A stretch of 17,784 bases of DNA from Euryarchaeota archaeon UBA136 (GCA_002506485.1 DAXQ01000006.1:1-17784), one strand, 5' to 3'. Shown: positions 7,425 through 15,654, counted from the stretch's first letter. Program-made: numbers and translations. The notes: generated by a model not told the origin, from the sequence alone.

Positions 7425-10113
7425 AAAAATCGACGTTTTTGGAAAATCGCTCAACACCCCAAGAACAATGCTGGACCTGTCCTCGCCTCAACCTGAACCT
7501 TTCGGCGGTATCCCTTCTGGTGTGTTTGCAGTTTTTGCAGTTATTATTCTTGGTATTTCTCTAGCTTCTTACATTCCTGATGATGATACACCTTCAGGTG
7601 GTACTCTTACACAGGCCCAGTCTGAATACCTGGAAGATATTCTCTCAGATAGATCAAAAGGCTCACCAACTCTATCGACCTATGATTCCTGTGGTTATCT
7701 TGAGATTGATTTGAAAGAACATCTGAAAGAAGAGATGCGCGTTAATCTGGGAACAGGTTCGTACTACTATGGGGGTTGGGGAATGGTAGATGATATGGTA
7801 ATGGTCGGAGAACCCGAGATGGCAATGGATAGTGACGGCGGCATGGAAATGGATCCGTCCGCAGGTCCTGAAACGTCCCAAAAGACATCATCTGGAGGAG
7901 AGGAAGGAGTAGATTTCTCAGGAACCAATAATCAAGAACAGGGAGTGGATGAGGCCGACTTTGTCAAGACAGATGGTTCCTATATTTATCTTATAAATCA
8001 AGGATACAGTGATTGGGGAGTCTATCCCTCCGGCAAAGTACATATTCTTGAGATACCGGAAGTTGGTGATGTTTCATATTTGTCCAATATTTCAATTGAA
8101 GGCTATCCAAATGAGATGTTGCTTGTAGGAGACAAGGCCGTAGTTTATTCCAATGTTTATGTATACAATTATTATGAAGAAGAGCACCCACTGGCCGATA
8201 ATCTGAGGACAGAATTCAAGAGAGAAAAGGTAGAGACTGTTACTGTTCCATCTGGAGGCGAGCCCGAGCCAGCTGTTAAGGAGAGTACAACATCCAGTGA
8301 TAGTAAATCCGGATCTCGTGCAGAGAATGATGAGGTTGAATCCGATGAGAAAGAATCTGAAGAAGAAGAACGCGAAGAAAATTGGGAAGACGAGGAATAT
8401 TATTATGAGTATTATTATCGAACAACATCATTCACTAAAATTACAGTATTGGATTTGACCAATAGAAGTTCCCCTCAGGTGTCCAGAGAACTTTACATCG
8501 AGGGCGATTATCAAACAGCTAGGGAATCAGATGGTACAGTCCGTATGGTCTCTTATGGCTGGATGGAAATATATGGCCTGAAAACCTGGCTGGAATTTGA
8601 TTATAGGTATTGGGATCTTGATTGGGATAGCTCCGAAAGAGAGAAAATGTGGATGGAGAAGATGAATGAGACAATAGATTACAACGATAAAATAATTGAC
8701 AGTACTTCATTGGACACTCTTATTCCTCGCATTTATGAAAAGTCAGGCTCTAACATTACAACACATAAGTATTCAGAGTCAGGACAAGGCAATTGTCAGA
8801 ATTTTGCAGCTGCAGCAGATGGTGCAGGACAGGGCGTAACATCGATATTGACTCTTGATTTGTTGGAGGATACTTTCAGTTTCAATGCAGATCATATCCT
8901 GAGCAACTGGGCTACAGTCTATGCCTCTGGAAGTGTGATGGTTGTGGCCGAGTCAGCTTGGGATTCATGGTGGTTCTGGAGTGACGATGATAATCAGCTT
9001 GAAGAAATGACAAACATTCATGTCTTTGATATTTCTAGTCCAGGTCATACAGATTACATTGCCAGTGGAAGAATAAACGGTACTATCCAGGATCAATTTT
9101 CATTGTCTGAGTATAATGGGAACATTCGTATATGTTCTACCACAGGCCAGTGGGGCAGATGGTGGATGGAAGATCCTGAACCGATGGTCAGTCACGTCTT
9201 TGTTCTGGGTCTCAATGCGGATCAATCCCAGTATGACGTTATAGGCCACGTAGGCGGAATTGCAGAAGATGAGCAAATATGGTCAGCCCGTTTCGTTGGT
9301 GATAAAGCATATCTAGTGACTTTTAGGAATATAGATCCTCTATGGACAATAGACCTCAGTAATCCTACTGACCCCCGAGTCATCGGTGAACTTGAGGTTC
9401 CAGGTGTTTCTACCTATATTCACCCCATGGGAGATGATCACCTGCTTACAATAGGAATTGCTGGTGATGAGGATGGTCTGGAATGGGGAGTTACCCAGAT
9501 ATCGATATTTGATGTCAGTGACTTTTCGAACCCGGTACTGGAAAGTTCACTCAGGTTGACTCCTGCACCGGAAAACGAATATGACTGGTCATACTCCTAC
9601 AGTGAGGCAACCTACGAACACAAGGCCTTCCAGTACTGGGAAGCTGATGGGCTACTCGCAATTCCAATGTCGACTCAAAGATACTATTCAGATATCAAAG
9701 AGATTGACGACCGATTGTATTATGCAAGTGGTTATGAATATATCTCTAAATTAATGCTGATAAATGCGAAACCAGGTGAGGATCTCACAATTTACAATGA
9801 GGTAGATCACTCCTCTTTCTACAATTCCAGTTATTCATGGGATAGTCCCGATGTCAGACGTAGTATATTCATGGGTGGAGGAGAATACATTTATGCCATC
9901 AGTGAGAAAGGTGTTACGGCACATAACGTGGATACGATGGAAATGACGGGTTTTGTCGAACTTCCTTCAGATAATAAGCCAAATAATTACGTTGATTATT
10001 ACTATGATGATGATGTCGATGCTATTCAACCAGAACCTGATGAAGATAGCGAAGATTCCGACAGCAGTTCAGACTCTGAAGACGGTTCAACAGGTTCAGG
10101 TTCTGAAAGTTAG
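7417..10113 (+). CDS. Membrane-anchored acidic beta-propeller protein (COG4880-like)
   Basis: An 898-residue cell-surface protein. A basic N-terminus is followed by one hydrophobic segment at about 33-52 (signal anchor), so the rest should face outward. The block QEQGVDEADFVKTDGSYIYL at about 173-192 is the hallmark of the secreted beta-propeller family (PF09826/COG4880) found in archaea and some bacteria. Propeller-type repeats such as ITVLDLTN, IHVFDISS and ISIFDVSD recur to about residue 850. A low-complexity insert at about 280-335 is dominated by E, D, S and Y. The last 38 residues are almost entirely D, E, S and G. Strong acidity suggests a saline environment or cation binding. The start ATG overlaps the zinc-finger gene, with agagg 11 bases upstream. 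An ABC exporter follows on the same strand. Its ligand and role are unknown. Confidence 0.88.
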   Translation: MAKKIDVFGKSLNTPRTMLDLSSPQPEPFGGIPSGVFAVFAVIILGISLASYIPDDDTPSGGTLTQAQSEYLEDILSDRSKGSPTLSTYDSCGYLEIDLKEHLKEEMRVNLGTGSYYYGGWGMVDDMVMVGEPEMAMDSDGGMEMDPSAGPETSQKTSSGGEEGVDFSGTNNQEQGVDEADFVKTDGSYIYLINQGYSDWGVYPSGKVHILEIPEVGDVSYLSNISIEGYPNEMLLVGDKAVVYSNVYVYNYYEEEHPLADNLRTEFKREKVETVTVPSGGEPEPAVKESTTSSDSKSGSRAENDEVESDEKESEEEEREENWEDEEYYYEYYYRTTSFTKITVLDLTNRSSPQVSRELYIEGDYQTARESDGTVRMVSYGWMEIYGLKTWLEFDYRYWDLDWDSSEREKMWMEKMNETIDYNDKIIDSTSLDTLIPRIYEKSGSNITTHKYSESGQGNCQNFAAAADGAGQGVTSILTLDLLEDTFSFNADHILSNWATVYASGSVMVVAESAWDSWWFWSDDDNQLEEMTNIHVFDISSPGHTDYIASGRINGTIQDQFSLSEYNGNIRICSTTGQWGRWWMEDPEPMVSHVFVLGLNADQSQYDVIGHVGGIAEDEQIWSARFVGDKAYLVTFRNIDPLWTIDLSNPTDPRVIGELEVPGVSTYIHPMGDDHLLTIGIAGDEDGLEWGVTQISIFDVSDFSNPVLESSLRLTPAPENEYDWSYSYSEATYEHKAFQYWEADGLLAIPMSTQRYYSDIKEIDDRLYYASGYEYISKLMLINAKPGEDLTIYNEVDHSSFYNSSYSWDSPDVRRSIFMGGGEYIYAISEKGVTAHNVDTMEMTGFVELPSDNKPNNYVDYYYDDDVDAIQPEPDEDSEDSDSSSDSEDGSTGSGSES

Positions 10114-10123
10114 CACCTAACTG

Positions 10124-10131
10124 CTAAATAA
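10124..10131 (+). promoter_or_regulatory. Candidate TATA box for the ABC transporter genes
   Basis: ctaaataa at 10124-10131 is centred about 28 bases before ATG 10156, in the short gap after the propeller gene. No clear Shine-Dalgarno precedes that ATG, which favours an independent leaderless start. Read-through from the propeller gene is equally possible. Confidence 0.4.
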
Positions 10132-10155
10132 CCATCGAAAATAGGCTGAATCAAT

Positions 10156-10824
10156 ATGATACAGCTGAACAACGTGCATAGACACTATGTGATGGCATCA
10201 GAGACGATTAGGGCCTTGGATGGAATAACTCTAAGCATCAAAGAGGGCGAAAGAATAATCTTGCTGGGACCTTCCGGTTCGGGAAAGACGACACTGCTGA
10301 ATTGTATTTCAGGTTTAGATACTCCAACCTCCGGAGAGTACTTGTTTGATGGAATCTCTGTAACTGGAAACAGTGAAGATCTTACTACATTCCGCAGAAA
10401 AAACGTCGGGTATGTATTTCAATTTTTCAATTTATTACAAGATTTGACAGTTCTGGAAAATGTTCTGTTGATTCAAGAACTTTCAGGTCAGCGTGATGTC
10501 AATCGAGCTAAGGAAGTTCTAAAATTAGTAGGATTGGAAGGTGAGATAGATCGTTTCCCCTCTGAAATTAGTGGCGGTCAACAACAACGTGTTGCAATTG
10601 CTAGAAGCATAGCCAAAAATCCTAAATTGCTTTTGGGTGATGAATTAACAGGTAATCTGGATACTGATACTTCTGCTAAAGTAATGGATGTCCTCACTGA
10701 AGCCTGTAAGAAAGAAAATATAACTACAGTAATGGTTACTCATGATGAATCGTTGGCAAAGTATGCCACACGTGTAGTACGTTTAGATAGTGGTAAAATA
10801 AAGTCAGATGAGCAGGTAAACTAA
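10156..10824 (+). CDS. ABC transporter ATP-binding protein, LolD/MacB type
   Basis: The 222-residue ATPase is of the kind that pairs with FtsX-fold permeases (LolD, MacB, FtsE). Walker A is GPSGSGKTT with K44. The Q-loop is in QFFNLL, the ABC signature SGGQQQR starts at S139, Walker B ends at D162 with catalytic E163, and the H-loop is H196 in VTHDE. The D-loop region reads GDELTGNLD where the family is almost always DEPTGNLD, so the residue after the catalytic Glu is L164 instead of Pro. All catalytic residues are present. The permease gene begins 5 bases after the stop. The transported substrate is unknown; this subfamily extracts lipoproteins, peptides or antibiotics from membranes rather than importing nutrients. 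Confidence 0.95.
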   Translation: MIQLNNVHRHYVMASETIRALDGITLSIKEGERIILLGPSGSGKTTLLNCISGLDTPTSGEYLFDGISVTGNSEDLTTFRRKNVGYVFQFFNLLQDLTVLENVLLIQELSGQRDVNRAKEVLKLVGLEGEIDRFPSEISGGQQQRVAIARSIAKNPKLLLGDELTGNLDTDTSAKVMDVLTEACKKENITTVMVTHDESLAKYATRVVRLDSGKIKSDEQVN

Positions 10825-10829
10825 GAGTA

Positions 10830-13289
10830 ATGTCTTTTCTTCTAACTAAAAGATTAGCACGTAGCCTATGGAGAACAAAGATACGTTTAGTAGCAGTAAT
10901 TTTCATGGTTGTTATAGGCGTTCTAGGAGGAATCTCAATGGGGGGTTATGCTACCAATGTGGCTGTACTCTATGATAATATTTATGAAGATGACGAAGAG
11001 GGAGTAAATCTTCCAGATATCTGGGTAAATCTTCCAGGTGGTACTTGGTCTGAAGAGGAATCTCAGAATCTTTGTGATAAATTTGAAGAGGATTTCCCTG
11101 TTGGTTCACCTTCAATAGACAAATGTGAACCTAGATTGGTTGTTGATGGGACTCTTTTCCATGTAGGCGAGTCAGGTGCAGAGATTCTGGTCACTGCTGT
11201 CTGGCACGGTATTGATGAAGGTGAAGTTGATAAGGTTTGGATACCCGATCATGAATGTTGTGAGGGGAGAGCTGCACAAACACCAACAGAAATTGTAATA
11301 GATGCTCATGTGGCAGAGGTTCTGAATATTTCCGTTGGAAGTTCAGTATCGCTAGGTGTTGGTGAGGGTCGTATGAATTTTACCGTAGTTGGTTTGGGTT
11401 ATCACTCAAACCATTTTTGGTTTGCACCTGAAGGGTCTCTTTTTCCTGCTGAAGCTGGCACTTATGTTACAGGTTATCTCACTGCTGAAGGACTTGAGAA
11501 ACTAGCAAATCTTACTTCAGGCTCATCAAATAAGATTCTAATTGATTTAGACGGGACTCCAGCTTTTGATATTCCTACAACAGACGAATTTGAAGGAGAT
11601 GAAATTAGTCCTGTCAAGGCACATGTAATGGAAGTCTTGTTGGATGCTGATTCAGGCACAGCAACGGTAACTGATAGAGGAGAGACTCCATCGGTAGAAT
11701 TTCTGAGGGCAGACCTTGAAGGAGCTCAAAAGAGTTTTCCAGCCGTTACGGCAATGTTGGCCATCGTAGCCTCAATAACGATAATACTTAGCCTGCAAAG
11801 ATTGATACAGAGTCAATCTCGTGAAATAGCAATAATGCGGACTCTCGGCGTTCCTCGAAACTCGATTATGATAGGTTACATGCTTGCACCATTGGTTATT
11901 GGATTGATTGGTAGTGCGATAGGTGTTCTATTGGGAGTGTTGTTTGGAATTCGAGCAATGCTCGATGTTTATGAGAGCATAATCGGTCTTCCAATTTTGA
12001 ATGAAACTCTTGACTGGAATATGGTAATGGAGATAGTAGCCATTGCAATGGTAATTGTCTTCCTGTCAGGCCTTAGACCCGCTTGGACAGCATCAAGACT
12101 GAAACCATTGGATATTTTAGGTGGTCAACATGAGGTACGCGTGGGTTCCAAGTTTCTTCAGAATTTGACTGCTAGGCTACCTACTACGATTGGATTGACC
12201 ATTCGTTCAAGCATGCGTAAGCCTGTTCGTTTAAGTTTAACTTTCATTGCTGTGGGACTGTCCATGTTGATTTATGGTACAATGTTGATGTTTTCAGGTT
12301 CAATGGTTGATATTCTTGTGGATAATTTAGAAGAAGGGCAGCAATGGGATGTTCAGGCAGATGTCCCTGCCGGTGGTCCAGAAGGTATAATTGCCTGGTC
12401 AAACGAGCATAATGCAACGTACGAATTAGTCATAGAGTATCCATTTGGAACAATTAAGGATGATACCGGAAAATCCAAGCCCTTTATTGCAATAGGGTTG
12501 GAAAAATTTGCTACAGAAGGATCATCAATGCGTCTGGTTAATCTTATTGAAGGAGAGTTACCAGCTAAGGAAACCGAAACGGTTCAAGTTTTAGCAGATG
12601 AGGGAACTGCAGCTTTACTTGACTGGAAATTGGATGAAAAGCGTACCCTGAAACTTGGAACTATAGAGATTGATGTTGAACTTGTGGGTACAACACGTGG
12701 AGAGATTTCCCGAACAATCTATTTCCATCGCACATTCTTAGAGGAAGATATAGGGATAGAGCCAACGTCAGTTTATCTCAAGTTAGAAAATGGAGATTCT
12801 GTTGATGGAGATTTGGCAGACGTTTCACAAGGATTAACAGAGAAACAAAATTTACTTTCAGGAATTGAGAAGCTTCTAGAGCAACAATCTCAATTCTTAG
12901 GAGTGTTCATTTTTCTTGGAATCCTAGTTGCGGCGGCGGTCTTGTTTAATACGTTGGTAATGAATCTTGCAGAGAGAGATTTAGAGTTGTCAACCTTGAG
13001 AGTTCTTGGAGGATCTACAACTAGATTAGGATCTATGATAATTGGTGAAAATTTTGTTATTGGTCTAGTGGGCGGAATATTTGGTGCTATTTTTGCTTAT
13101 TTTGGTACTGTCTATTTAGCAGGTGAATTTTCTTCTTGGACATTCTATATTACGGTTGTACCTAGTGTAGATGTCGTTCTTTTCTTGATTGCTACAGTTC
13201 TAATAATATCATTAGCCATTACTCCATATGGAATTTGGCGTCTAAGAAGAATGGATTTAGTAGAAAAAGTAAAAGATTTCAGCCATTAA
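10830..13289 (+). CDS. FtsX-domain ABC transporter permease
   Basis: An 819-residue permease with two FtsX-type units. A transmembrane helix near residues 18-40 precedes an external domain of about 260 residues that contains several cysteines, including CC in DHECCEG. Three helices follow at about 300-415, with the typical motif REIAIMRTLGVPRNSIM. A second unit starts with a helix near 465-490 and a second external domain, then ends with three helices at about 690-810, preceded by ERDLELSTLRVLGGS. This duplicated form is common in archaea and Gram-positive bacteria and can act as a homodimer or monomer with the adjacent ATPase. Its start follows gagta directly. The 3' end overlaps the convergent hydrolase gene by 11 bases. 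Confidence 0.93.
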   Translation: MSFLLTKRLARSLWRTKIRLVAVIFMVVIGVLGGISMGGYATNVAVLYDNIYEDDEEGVNLPDIWVNLPGGTWSEEESQNLCDKFEEDFPVGSPSIDKCEPRLVVDGTLFHVGESGAEILVTAVWHGIDEGEVDKVWIPDHECCEGRAAQTPTEIVIDAHVAEVLNISVGSSVSLGVGEGRMNFTVVGLGYHSNHFWFAPEGSLFPAEAGTYVTGYLTAEGLEKLANLTSGSSNKILIDLDGTPAFDIPTTDEFEGDEISPVKAHVMEVLLDADSGTATVTDRGETPSVEFLRADLEGAQKSFPAVTAMLAIVASITIILSLQRLIQSQSREIAIMRTLGVPRNSIMIGYMLAPLVIGLIGSAIGVLLGVLFGIRAMLDVYESIIGLPILNETLDWNMVMEIVAIAMVIVFLSGLRPAWTASRLKPLDILGGQHEVRVGSKFLQNLTARLPTTIGLTIRSSMRKPVRLSLTFIAVGLSMLIYGTMLMFSGSMVDILVDNLEEGQQWDVQADVPAGGPEGIIAWSNEHNATYELVIEYPFGTIKDDTGKSKPFIAIGLEKFATEGSSMRLVNLIEGELPAKETETVQVLADEGTAALLDWKLDEKRTLKLGTIEIDVELVGTTRGEISRTIYFHRTFLEEDIGIEPTSVYLKLENGDSVDGDLADVSQGLTEKQNLLSGIEKLLEQQSQFLGVFIFLGILVAAAVLFNTLVMNLAERDLELSTLRVLGGSTTRLGSMIIGENFVIGLVGGIFGAIFAYFGTVYLAGEFSSWTFYITVVPSVDVVLFLIATVLIISLAITPYGIWRLRRMDLVEKVKDFSH

Positions 13290-13767
13290 GCAATTTTTTT
13301 GCTTCAGATATTATAAGTTCGATAGAATCTTCCAGAACATGATTATCCTCTACTTCGATTAGTTGCACGTTATTTCCCGATCTTTCAATATAATCTTTGC
13401 TGGCGCTAATTGGTACAATATCATCAGTTGTTGAATGAATTATTGTTACAGGCACATTGTCAGGAGCTATCAGTTTTTCCGGGACATCATTGGGATGTTC
13501 AGGATAATGAAGTGCTGGAGCAAGAAGTAACAGACCTCTGAGTTTCTCTGGTTTTTCCTGAGCAGTCAATGCACAGGCAAGCCCTCCCCAGCTGGACCCG
13601 GCAAGTACTACGTCTCCAACATCGATAGTCTCTTTCAGAAGTTCTACTCTATCCACAAGCTCCATTTCATTGAAGTCTGGAGATATCACCTCAATCCCAC
13701 TTTCACGAATAGCAGTGACCTTGCTACCGTTGGGACTGCCCCACAATCCATGTGCCCAGACCAACAT
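13279..13767 (-). CDS. Small alpha/beta hydrolase (YqiA/UPF0227-like esterase)
   Basis: A 162-residue single-domain serine hydrolase. The oxyanion-hole region AHGLWGSPNGSK is near the N-terminus. The nucleophile elbow GSSWGG gives S59, the acid is D115 in TTDDIVP and the base is H143 in EDNHVL, so the triad is complete. Short proteins with HG-x-SPNGSK belong to the YqiA-like or KANL3/Tex30-like esterase groups. The frame is open to an ATG at 13806, but ATG 13767 is preferred. It gives the usual family start MLVWAHG, has ggggga just upstream, and lies 24 bases from the centre of a TATA box that would otherwise be inside the gene. Natural substrate unknown. Confidence 0.85.
   Translation of the reverse strand: MLVWAHGLWGSPNGSKVTAIRESGIEVISPDFNEMELVDRVELLKETIDVGDVVLAGSSWGGLACALTAQEKPEKLRGLLLLAPALHYPEHPNDVPEKLIAPDNVPVTIIHSTTDDIVPISASKDYIERSGNNVQLIEVEDNHVLEDSIELIISEAKKLLNG
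13288..13304 (+). terminator. Terminator of the FtsX gene, inside the convergent gene
   Basis: The inverted repeat AAGCAA-ttttt-TTGCTT and a run of seven T residues (13294-13300) begin at the permease stop codon. They serve the plus strand as an oligo-T terminator but are coding on the minus strand, within the last codons of the hydrolase (A-K-K-L-L). Confidence 0.55.
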
Positions 13768-13786
13768 AATCCCCCAAACGCAGTCG

Positions 13787-13795
13787 ATATAATAT
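13787..13795. promoter_or_regulatory. Symmetric bidirectional TATA box
   Basis: atataatat is an imperfect palindrome (ATAT-A-ATAT) centred at 13791. The centre is exactly 24 bases from the minus-strand ATG at 13767 and exactly 24 bases from the plus-strand ATG at 13815. One box could therefore direct two divergent leaderless transcripts. Both longer start options (13806 minus, 13794 plus) would put the box inside or adjacent to coding sequence, so it also guides start choice. Confidence 0.6.
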
Positions 13796-13814
13796 GCAAT
13801 CTTCATTGTATCCT

Positions 13815-14063
13815 ATGTCTCCCACTTACGGCGAGATCCCAGTTAGAAAAGGAGATAATTATTACGATATTTGCTACAAGACCCTAGTTGTGGCTTCAAC
13901 ACTCATGGTAGAGTCTGTAAGGGCATATTCGGAAGGTAAGTTAGATCTAAAAAGAAGACCCCAAGGAAAAAGTCAAAATCCAGTATTCAGATACGATCCT
14001 AAAGTGGAACAGGAGGCTATTCGTATACTAGAAAGACAAACTTACGAACACTACGTAGACTAA
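13815..14063 (+). CDS. 82-residue protein, faintly like a formyltransferase C-terminal segment
   Basis: I do not recognise this protein with confidence. ATG 13815 is preferred over ATG 13794 because it lies 24 bases after the centre of the shared TATA box. The order GDNYYDICYKTLVVAS, a helix ending VRAYSEGKL, then RRPQGKSQNP recalls the end of the N-terminal domain of methionyl-tRNA or sugar formyltransferases, where GDT..sLY, a helix, then G....PQ occurs. No catalytic formyltransferase part precedes it, since a divergent gene lies there. It may instead be an unrelated small helical protein. It is charged, without signal or membrane segments. It is followed closely by htpX, which appears to have its own promoter. 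Confidence 0.6.
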   Translation: MSPTYGEIPVRKGDNYYDICYKTLVVASTLMVESVRAYSEGKLDLKRRPQGKSQNPVFRYDPKVEQEAIRILERQTYEHYVD

Positions 14064-14069
14064 ATAAGT

Positions 14070-14077
14070 TTTAATTA
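14070..14077 (+). promoter_or_regulatory. Candidate TATA box for htpX
   Basis: tttaatta at 14070-14077 is centred about 24.5 bases before ATG 14098, consistent with a leaderless htpX transcript. There is no Shine-Dalgarno immediately before the ATG. Confidence 0.5.
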
Positions 14078-14097
14078 TAGGTGTAAAATCGAATATT

Positions 14098-14943
14098 ATG
14101 GCTATACTACGTCTCTTTGGATTATATTTCATGATGACCTTCTTAATGGTAATAGTGGGGCTCGTCGTGGGAGCCTATTTTGGCGGTGATCCTTTTTCGG
14201 GAATGTTCGTATTTCTGTTTATTGCCCTAGCAATCAATATTTTCTCATATTTCTATAGTGACACTCTAGTTCTCAAAGCCTATGGTGCTCAGATAATAGA
14301 GAGGCAAGACAGTCCTAGATTGTATGGTATGGTGAAGAATATAGCTAATATTAATGAATTACCAATGCCACGTATTGCAATAGTTGAATCATCAACACCG
14401 AATGCTTTTGCAACAGGTCGCAATCCAAAGAATGCTGTGGTTGCTGCAACGACAGGATTGATGTCTATTTTGGATGATAATGAATTAGAGGGAGTGATGG
14501 CCCATGAGATGGCCCATGTCAAGAACAGGGATACCTTAGTGATGTGTGTTGCGGCGACCATTGCTGGGGCAATCGCTTTCGCCGCACGAATTTTGTGGTG
14601 GAATAGTCTCTTTGGCCGTGGCCGTAATGTTCATCCGGCCTTGATGTTGTTAGTAATTCTTACGGCCCCCCTTGCCGCCTTTCTACTTCAGATGGCTGTT
14701 TCTCGAAGTAGAGAATTCCATGCAGATGCGACCGCAGCTAAATTGACAAACAAATCCTGGGCTTTGGTTAGTGCCCTTAAGAAGTTGGAATGGGAAAATC
14801 ATAGAAAACCGCTGGATTGTGGTTCACCTAGTAACGCAGCCTTGTGTATTGTAAATCCGCTGAGGGGAGGTGATTTCTTCATCAACATGTTCTCGACACA
14901 CCCTCCGATGGAAGATCGTATCAAGGCATTGGAAAAGTTGTGA
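14098..14943 (+). CDS. htpX: HtpX-family M48 membrane zinc metalloprotease
   Basis: A membrane-bound protease that degrades misfolded membrane proteins. Zinc ligands are H136 and H140 in HEMAH, with catalytic E137, and E206 in the second motif REFHADA. There are two hydrophobic stretches near the N-terminus (about 5-28 and 35-52) and two more flanking the zinc site (about 150-165 and 178-200), as in HtpX. The upstream NAFATGRNPKNAVVAATTGL block is highly typical. The length of 281 residues is normal. The ATG is predicted to be at or near the 5' end of the mRNA. The stop overlaps the GTG of the next gene (GTGA), so the two are coupled. Confidence 0.96.
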   Translation: MAILRLFGLYFMMTFLMVIVGLVVGAYFGGDPFSGMFVFLFIALAINIFSYFYSDTLVLKAYGAQIIERQDSPRLYGMVKNIANINELPMPRIAIVESSTPNAFATGRNPKNAVVAATTGLMSILDDNELEGVMAHEMAHVKNRDTLVMCVAATIAGAIAFAARILWWNSLFGRGRNVHPALMLLVILTAPLAAFLLQMAVSRSREFHADATAAKLTNKSWALVSALKKLEWENHRKPLDCGSPSNAALCIVNPLRGGDFFINMFSTHPPMEDRIKALEKL

Positions 14944-15653
14944 TCAGAGCCTCACTGGTTATTATTGGGGATGAGATTCTCTCTGGTAGAACTGAAGACA
15001 AGAATTTAGTGTATATTGCCCAATGGCTGGGTAAGTTGGGCATCCACCTTTCCGAGGTTCGGGTTGTCCTAGATAACGAATCAGATATAATTGAGGCCGT
15101 GAATTCCTTACGAAAAAAGTATGATTATGTGTTCACAACTGGTGGAATTGGACCTACACACGATGACATAACCACTGATAGTATAGCCAAGGCCTTCGGA
15201 GTCAAGACCAAGATTGATGATGATGCTCTTGCCAAGATGAAGGAATATTTGGCGGGCAAGGAACTGACTGAGCCCCTCCTCAAGATGCTCTACATACCGG
15301 AAGGTGGTGAGTTGATCTATAGTCCTGCAACCAAGGCCCCGGGTTACAAGATCGAGAATGTTTTCGTCATGGCTGGAATACCTTCGATAATGCAGGGCAT
15401 GTTGGAAGGAATGTATGACTATCTCGAAAAGGGAGAAGTAGTACATTCGCGCTCGTTTGATATTTTTGCTGGTGAGAGTTTCTTTGCGGAGAAATTAACG
15501 AAAATTCAGGGTAGATTCACTGGACTGGATATAGGAAGTTATCCATTTTCACGCGATGGAAAATATGGTGCTACAATCGTCATCAGATCAGCAGACGAGA
15601 ATAAACTGGATGTCTGTGAAAAAGAGATTCAGAGTCTGATTAAGGAATACTGA
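14940..15653 (+). CDS. CinA-type MoaB/Mog-fold domain protein (COG1058)
   Basis: A 237-residue single-domain version of CinA lacking the C-terminal nicotinamide-nucleotide amidase domain. The N-terminal motif IIGDEILSGR (8-17) and the loop TTGGIGPTHDDIT (66-78) are the nucleotide or molybdopterin-binding signatures of the family. The MAGIPSIMQGML block completes it. Bacterial full-length CinA hydrolyses ADP-ribose and related nucleotides with this domain; eukaryotic FAD synthetase carries a related domain. Stand-alone copies in archaea have no firmly established role, so nucleotide clean-up is an inference. The GTG start at 14940 overlaps the htpX stop by 4 bases. It ends one base before the stop of the convergent small gene. 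Confidence 0.9.
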   Translation: MIRASLVIIGDEILSGRTEDKNLVYIAQWLGKLGIHLSEVRVVLDNESDIIEAVNSLRKKYDYVFTTGGIGPTHDDITTDSIAKAFGVKTKIDDDALAKMKEYLAGKELTEPLLKMLYIPEGGELIYSPATKAPGYKIENVFVMAGIPSIMQGMLEGMYDYLEKGEVVHSRSFDIFAGESFFAEKLTKIQGRFTGLDIGSYPFSRDGKYGATIVIRSADENKLDVCEKEIQSLIKEY

Positions 15654-15654
15654 T

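Noticed and set aside
13768..13806. Upstream ATG 13806 for the minus-strand hydrolase
   Set aside because: It would place the TATA box inside the gene and add residues before the normal MLVWAHG family start.
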